Below are positions 59,988 to 64,000 of a stretch of DNA of 64,000 bases, piece after piece. The notes beneath the pieces were generated by a model. The model did no database searches. It was not told the origin of the DNA and saw nothing but the letters and a program-made list of their open reading frames with translations. Within the stretch, counting starts at the first letter, position 1. Each line of letters opens with the position of its first letter. Origin of the DNA: Rhizoctonia solani (taxonomy: Eukaryota; Basidiomycota; Agaricomycetes; Cantharellales; Ceratobasidiaceae). The position numbers were made by a program, and so were the translations under genes. The stretch is taken from positions 930,001 through 994,000 of the forward strand of contig NC_057379.1 of NCBI RefSeq assembly GCF_016906535.1, read 5' to 3'.

Positions 59988-62900
59988 ATGACAGCGTATC
60001 ACCCTCACCTGCAACTTCATGAGTATCCATACGCATCTTATAACTCACAACGCGATGCCTACATCGCCAGCACATTGTCGCTATTCGACGATCGCACTAC
60101 TGCCCAAGGGGATGGTCATACAATTATTGATTTCCCGAGCTCGGTCACCAATTCTTATCCATTGACGCAGACGTTATACCCGTCAAGTATTGTTCAGACA
60201 CCGAGTCCATCTATTAGTATCACTCAGCCTCCGGAGATGCATATTTCAAGTCGGAATGAACCCCACGTCGATTTGGACGAACATAGTCTTTCTTTGAATT
60301 TATTACAGGAATTCATAGAGTTGGACCTCTTGCCTGGTACATACACGCCCATCGATCCTTCAGAAACCTCCATGACTTCTTCTCCCATGATCCACACCCA
60401 TGATCAGAATTTGCGGAGTGCATCGTATTTAGCCCCACAAGTACCACTCGAACCGTCTCAGCCTGCACCCCAATTATCATCAGCTCCGGTTCCTGTTGGA
60501 ACGATCACCTCTCCTAATGCCTCTCCAGCTCGTGCTCCGTCAACTCTGCGTCCCGACCGGGTCAGCGCACGGAGACTTCAGAGAGAGTTGCGCACATGTA
60601 TTGCTTGCAAATCTGCCAAGGTATGCACTGGGCCCTAGAAACACGTATATATGCTTACTTCTTTCTCTTCAACGACAGGCGGGGTGTCGGTGGCCCGATG
60701 CTAATAGTCGTTCCTGTGCGCGCTGCGCGAGGGCTCGACGCGAATGCGTAATGGCAGTGACTAAACCGAAGAACCAAACACTGTATGTTCTTTGAAAACT
60801 CATCGCCATATACTCCCTAACAAGTATGTTAGTACGATCAAGGACATCACGCACCAAATTCGTGACCTTGAGGTGCGGATTCAGCAACAGCTAGACATAA
60901 TCGTTGGGCCAGAAGGAAGGGATTCTTCTGATCGCATTTCAATTCTTGAATCGGGCGAGGGACGAAAATGCAGTTGTCCTATCCCTGTTTCAGCGACGCA
61001 AGCGGCCGAGGGGTCATCGGCTCCTGCACTGATCGTCATCCACCGGGCAGGCTGTCCTGCGTCAGATCCTATGGGGCTCTATGGTCGCTCGAGGCTCATG
61101 GAGCTCCAAGACCCGGACTCTGATGCAAAGGATGACTTGGAAGAGTATACCTCAATCACCTCGGAGGAGGAAGACAGTAAGTTCATTACCGCAAACGGTT
61201 CAATCAGCTCTAAGCTAGTTCCAATTAATCACAGGGCGCCACGACCTACACCTTAGTATGCCCATGCCTGCGTATGGAACTCCTGCTGCTACCTTCTTCG
61301 AATTGGCACGTTCACTTGGCTCACCCCAAGCCGAGGCGCTGCCATCACCGACCGGTTCAAACATTTCAGCGGAGGTTGGCTTAGCAGGCGCTGATTACTT
61401 TTCTCCCAATCCGGCCTCGCTGCCATTCATTCGTAAGATTGTGATTGAACGTGAGAGGCTACCGTCGTATCTCCTAAACGGCACAGTCAAGCCCGCCGAG
61501 TGTCTTGAACTATTCGCTCGGTTAGTAGATTAATTGTTGTTGTCTCAGCAAGGCACTGATATCTATCATTATTAGCTTCATGAGCCTTTGGAATGTCTCT
61601 GTCTCGGTGCTTGACCCAGGGCTGCATACCTCAGCGCGAGCAGTCCTATGGCGTTGCCCCTTCCTTTTCACAGTTGGTAGGCCACCTCAAACCGTTCCTC
61701 ATCGATTTCCTTTGCTGATGTATTATCTGGGATAGTCATCGCTATCGCCGCGCGTGACTACAAGCCTGAGCAATATCCTATCTTGATGCAGGAGGCCAAG
61801 ACCATGGCAGGATTGGCGCTGACGACGTGGTCAAAAAGTATCGAGATTGTACAGGCGTTTGTATTGCTTGCCACCTTTCCGCCTCCATCCAGACGATGGG
61901 ATGAAGATCGTACTTGGCTGTACCTTGGGTGAGCATCAAAACTTCTATTGGCAGCCGTTTTACTGACAGGGGCTGACCAGTTATGCAACACGGATGGCTG
62001 GTGATTTGCAGTTGAACCGTCCGGCGGACCGTCCGTTCCCGAGTGAGATGGCAGAAAGGGAACACCTCAATAGGATCAGGACTTGGCTGATATGCCACAA
62101 CCTCGAGTAAGCACCATTCCTTTATCTCGCCGGCCAACCCGACTGGGTGGCTAAAGTCAATCGTGGAACAGTGTGTCCGCCGCAGCCAAACTCGGCAAGC
62201 AGACTTCGATGCAAGAAGACCCTGTAATTCTGGGCTCGAAGACGTGGTGGAAGTCCTCGAAGTACAATATGAATTTTGATATTCATTTATGTGGTGCGTC
62301 TTTCTGACACTTAGTGCACAAATGTCAAATTGCTCAGGTATACAAATTCCAGCCTTCACTCAAATTTGCATAATTTTCCGCAAGTACTTTACTCTACTCG
62401 GTGCCGATTCGAGTTCAATTTACAACCTGAACAATGTATGTTCACCGTTGTACAACTTTTTCACATGGGCTGACTTGTCTCCTCAGCACGTTGACGTTGG
62501 CTTGCTTGCGGATGGGTTTACGAAAGAAATAGAAGACTTCCAATCAGAGTTTGAAAGGTTTGTCGGTTGATCATTGGTGGTGTCTGAGACTGACGTCAAT
62601 TTAGCATTTTCGCCGAACATTCTGATCATGATGATCCCGCATGCAGGTATCGTGCGCATGTCAAATAGTAAGTTCTTTCATCCACGCATACAATATGGTT
62701 GGTATTGAGCTATACCCTTTTCCAGCACTGCCCACTACTTCCGCCTCGTGATTTACTCGATCTGCCACGGACGTAGTAGGGATGCAGACAAGAGAATGAT
62801 TTTGCAACGAGTGGGTCCAATGATTCAAGCATATCCTCTCAGTAACTAACATGAAAGTAGTGCTTGGATGCGTCATCTCGGCTGGTCAGGGCGTTGAGCG

Positions 62901-63338
62901 AGCACCACGCCAACTCAATCTATTTCAAGTATAGCGCTGAAGGCTGGTTCACCTTCGGCGCATTTGCTGCCGCCTTCATAGTCAAGGTACGCAGATTGCC
63001 GGTTTGCTAAATTAACGCACTCCTAACTCTCACTGGATTAGGTTTTGTGCCCAACGTTTGCGCCGGTGATCGATCAGGCATACCGCCAGCACCTCAGAAG
63101 CGTTGTGATGGAGCTGATCAATGCATACGAATCCAAACAAGTATCGATTGATGAACGGCATTCACCCAGCATCTACGCTCGTTTCTTGACCCGACTCCTG
63201 GTTCGTGCAGATGAGTTGAACGGGACCACCCCGGCGGTTCTTGTACCTCCAGGTTCGAGCGCATCACCCCAGATCAAGGTCGATTCGGAGGAGATGGAAA
63301 GACTCTTTGGTATCCCTTCTTTGCATAATTTGGGCTAA
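59988..63338 (+). CDS. Zn2Cys6 fungal transcription factor
   Basis: This is a nuclear DNA-binding regulator. The N-terminal ~200 residues from the ATG at 59988 (MTAYHPHLQLHEYPYASYNS) are Ser/Pro/Thr-rich and probably activating or disordered. The zinc cluster is split by an intron: TCIACKSAK (exon 1 ends 60620) joins AGCRWPDANSRSCARCARAR then REC, giving C-x2-C-x6-C-x9-C-x2-C-x6-C. A coiled-coil dimerisation helix follows (TIKDITHQIRDLEVRIQQQL). The fungal TF middle homology region is seen as MAGLALTTWSKSIEIVQAFV, LLATFPPPSRRWDEDRTWLY and RMAGDLQLNRPADRPFP. The end has FLTRLLVRADELNG and MERLFGIPSLHNLG, stop at 63336-63338. The cluster is well inside the protein, unlike many Gal4-type factors. 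About eight introns; no frame break noticed. Confidence 0.87.
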
Positions 63339-63593
63339 ATAAACATTGGTACTTGGACTTGAATCAAAAATTCTCATGAGTAGACTTTCTCAAAATTTGC
63401 CTTGTTCGTTCCACGCTTTGATACCATTTTTGTAATTTTGTAATTTTGTAATGCTGTAATTTCTAATTTCTAATTTCTCGCTGAGATGTTGCTTTTTGGT
63501 TAATTTCATCTGTATTATTGTTGAATGACACTCTACGTTTGCCCCCAAGTAATCACGTTAGACTATGGATTCGTTCTACTCTATGTGTAACGT
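63339..63593. repeat. Convergent spacer with TTTTGTAA and TAATTTC tandem repeats
   Basis: Between the 3' ends of the transcription factor and the aminotransferase, 63426-63478 holds about three TTTTGTAA units followed by three TAATTTC units. It is simple AT-rich sequence in a 3' flank. Confidence 0.7.
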
Positions 63594-64000
63594 CTACATA
63601 TCCTTCAACACTTGTTCCAGACGCTCAAGCACAGCAGTAACCTCCTCGTCACTCCCCACCGTAATACGCAAGCACCCTTTACACCCATATTCATTTCCCC
63701 TGAATCTGACGACTACACCCAAATCTTCGGCCAGACGCTTGTATACACCATTACTTCTCACATTGTCCGGCTCTGTCGAGCCCCGAGACAAGATGGGAAC
63801 AATGACGAAGTTTGCGTGATTTCCGCCAATGACAGATCCCACCCCAAGAGGAGAGAGTTTTTCCAACCCCTTGATTAGTCGGTCACGGTTTGAATTAAGC
63901 ACATGGATCTTTTCGGTCATGATCGCAATGCCGTCCGGTGATAGAGCAGCGAGAGCTAGACTCGCAGAGGGAGTAGAGATGTTATAAGGCGCCTTTGTAT
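63594..64000 (-). CDS. HIS5: Histidinol-phosphate aminotransferase, 3' part (cut by window edge)
   Basis: This PLP enzyme converts imidazole acetol phosphate to histidinol phosphate in histidine biosynthesis. From the window edge the minus strand reads TKAPYNISTPSASLALAALS, including the family's (K)APYNIST-type motif. It continues through MTEKIHVLNSNRDRLIKGLE, GGNHANFVIVPIL and LGVVVRFRGNEYGCKGCLRI, where the Arg contacts the substrate phosphate or carboxylate in the family. It ends LERLEQVLKDM with the TAG at 63594-63596. Visible part is one exon and in frame. The N-terminal two-thirds lies outside the window. Confidence 0.92.
   Translation of the reverse strand, partial: TKAPYNISTPSASLALAALSPDGIAIMTEKIHVLNSNRDRLIKGLEKLSPLGVGSVIGGNHANFVIVPILSRGSTEPDNVRSNGVYKRLAEDLGVVVRFRGNEYGCKGCLRITVGSDEEVTAVLERLEQVLKDM

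Overview
This window looks like nuclear DNA of a filamentous basidiomycete (Agaricomycetes). Coding regions are cut by many short GT-AG introns, mostly 50-70 bp. Divergent and convergent gene pairs are separated by 150-300 bp. The protein set (sphingolipid delta-4 desaturase, class II eIF4E, PriB/Mut3-like Zn2Cys6 regulator) is fungal. The overall flavour (MATE paralogs, quinate-permease-like transporter, small secreted Cys peptides) recalls Rhizoctonia/Ceratobasidiaceae, but the genus is an inference; no database search was possible.

Layout. 1-11.5 kb is dense core genome: the 5' part of a MATE transporter (-), the NatA auxiliary subunit Naa15 (+), a USP16/45-type deubiquitinase (-), a dihydroceramide delta-4 desaturase (+) and an NAD(P)-binding Rossmann protein (-). 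11.5-15.4 kb is poor in genes, with one small membrane protein. 15.5-22.9 kb is core again: cystathionine beta-synthase, complex I LYR subunit NDUFA6, SRP19, a JTB-like membrane protein and a GHSMGG hydrolase. 22.9-33.3 kb is gene-poor and holds a frame-broken polytopic membrane protein and only weak exon-like fragments. 33.3-46 kb holds a Pro/Ser-rich protein, a class II eIF4E, ribosomal protein uL13, MSH2 and a second, full-length MATE transporter. 46-57 kb is accessory: an F-box protein, a sugar/quinate transporter, a Ser/Thr-rich unknown protein, a Thr-rich secreted protein and two very short secreted Cys peptides. 57-60 kb shows nothing convincing. 60-64 kb holds a Zn2Cys6 transcription factor and the 3' part of histidinol-phosphate aminotransferase.

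Most interesting signals. (1) Two genes of 53 and 52 codons (48464-48625 and 52402-52560, both minus) encode secreted peptides with the same end pattern, GG-x(3-4)-C-x(0-2)-RRA-x(6-8)-DC, a candidate undescribed peptide family. (2) MSH2 carries an imperfect 130-bp tandem duplication that breaks its reading frame. (3) Several genes (MATE-like, Pro-rich, MSH2, second MATE, F-box, sugar transporter) each need one or two single-base corrections, nearly all in short homopolymers, to read through. Either the assembly has indel errors or the accessory copies are decaying; read remapping would decide.

The genes do not form one pathway cluster. Housekeeping functions (protein N-acetylation, deubiquitination, sphingolipids, sulfur amino acids, histidine, translation, mismatch repair, secretion) alternate with accessory transport and secretion genes. 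Exon boundaries were read by eye and are approximate where not stated.
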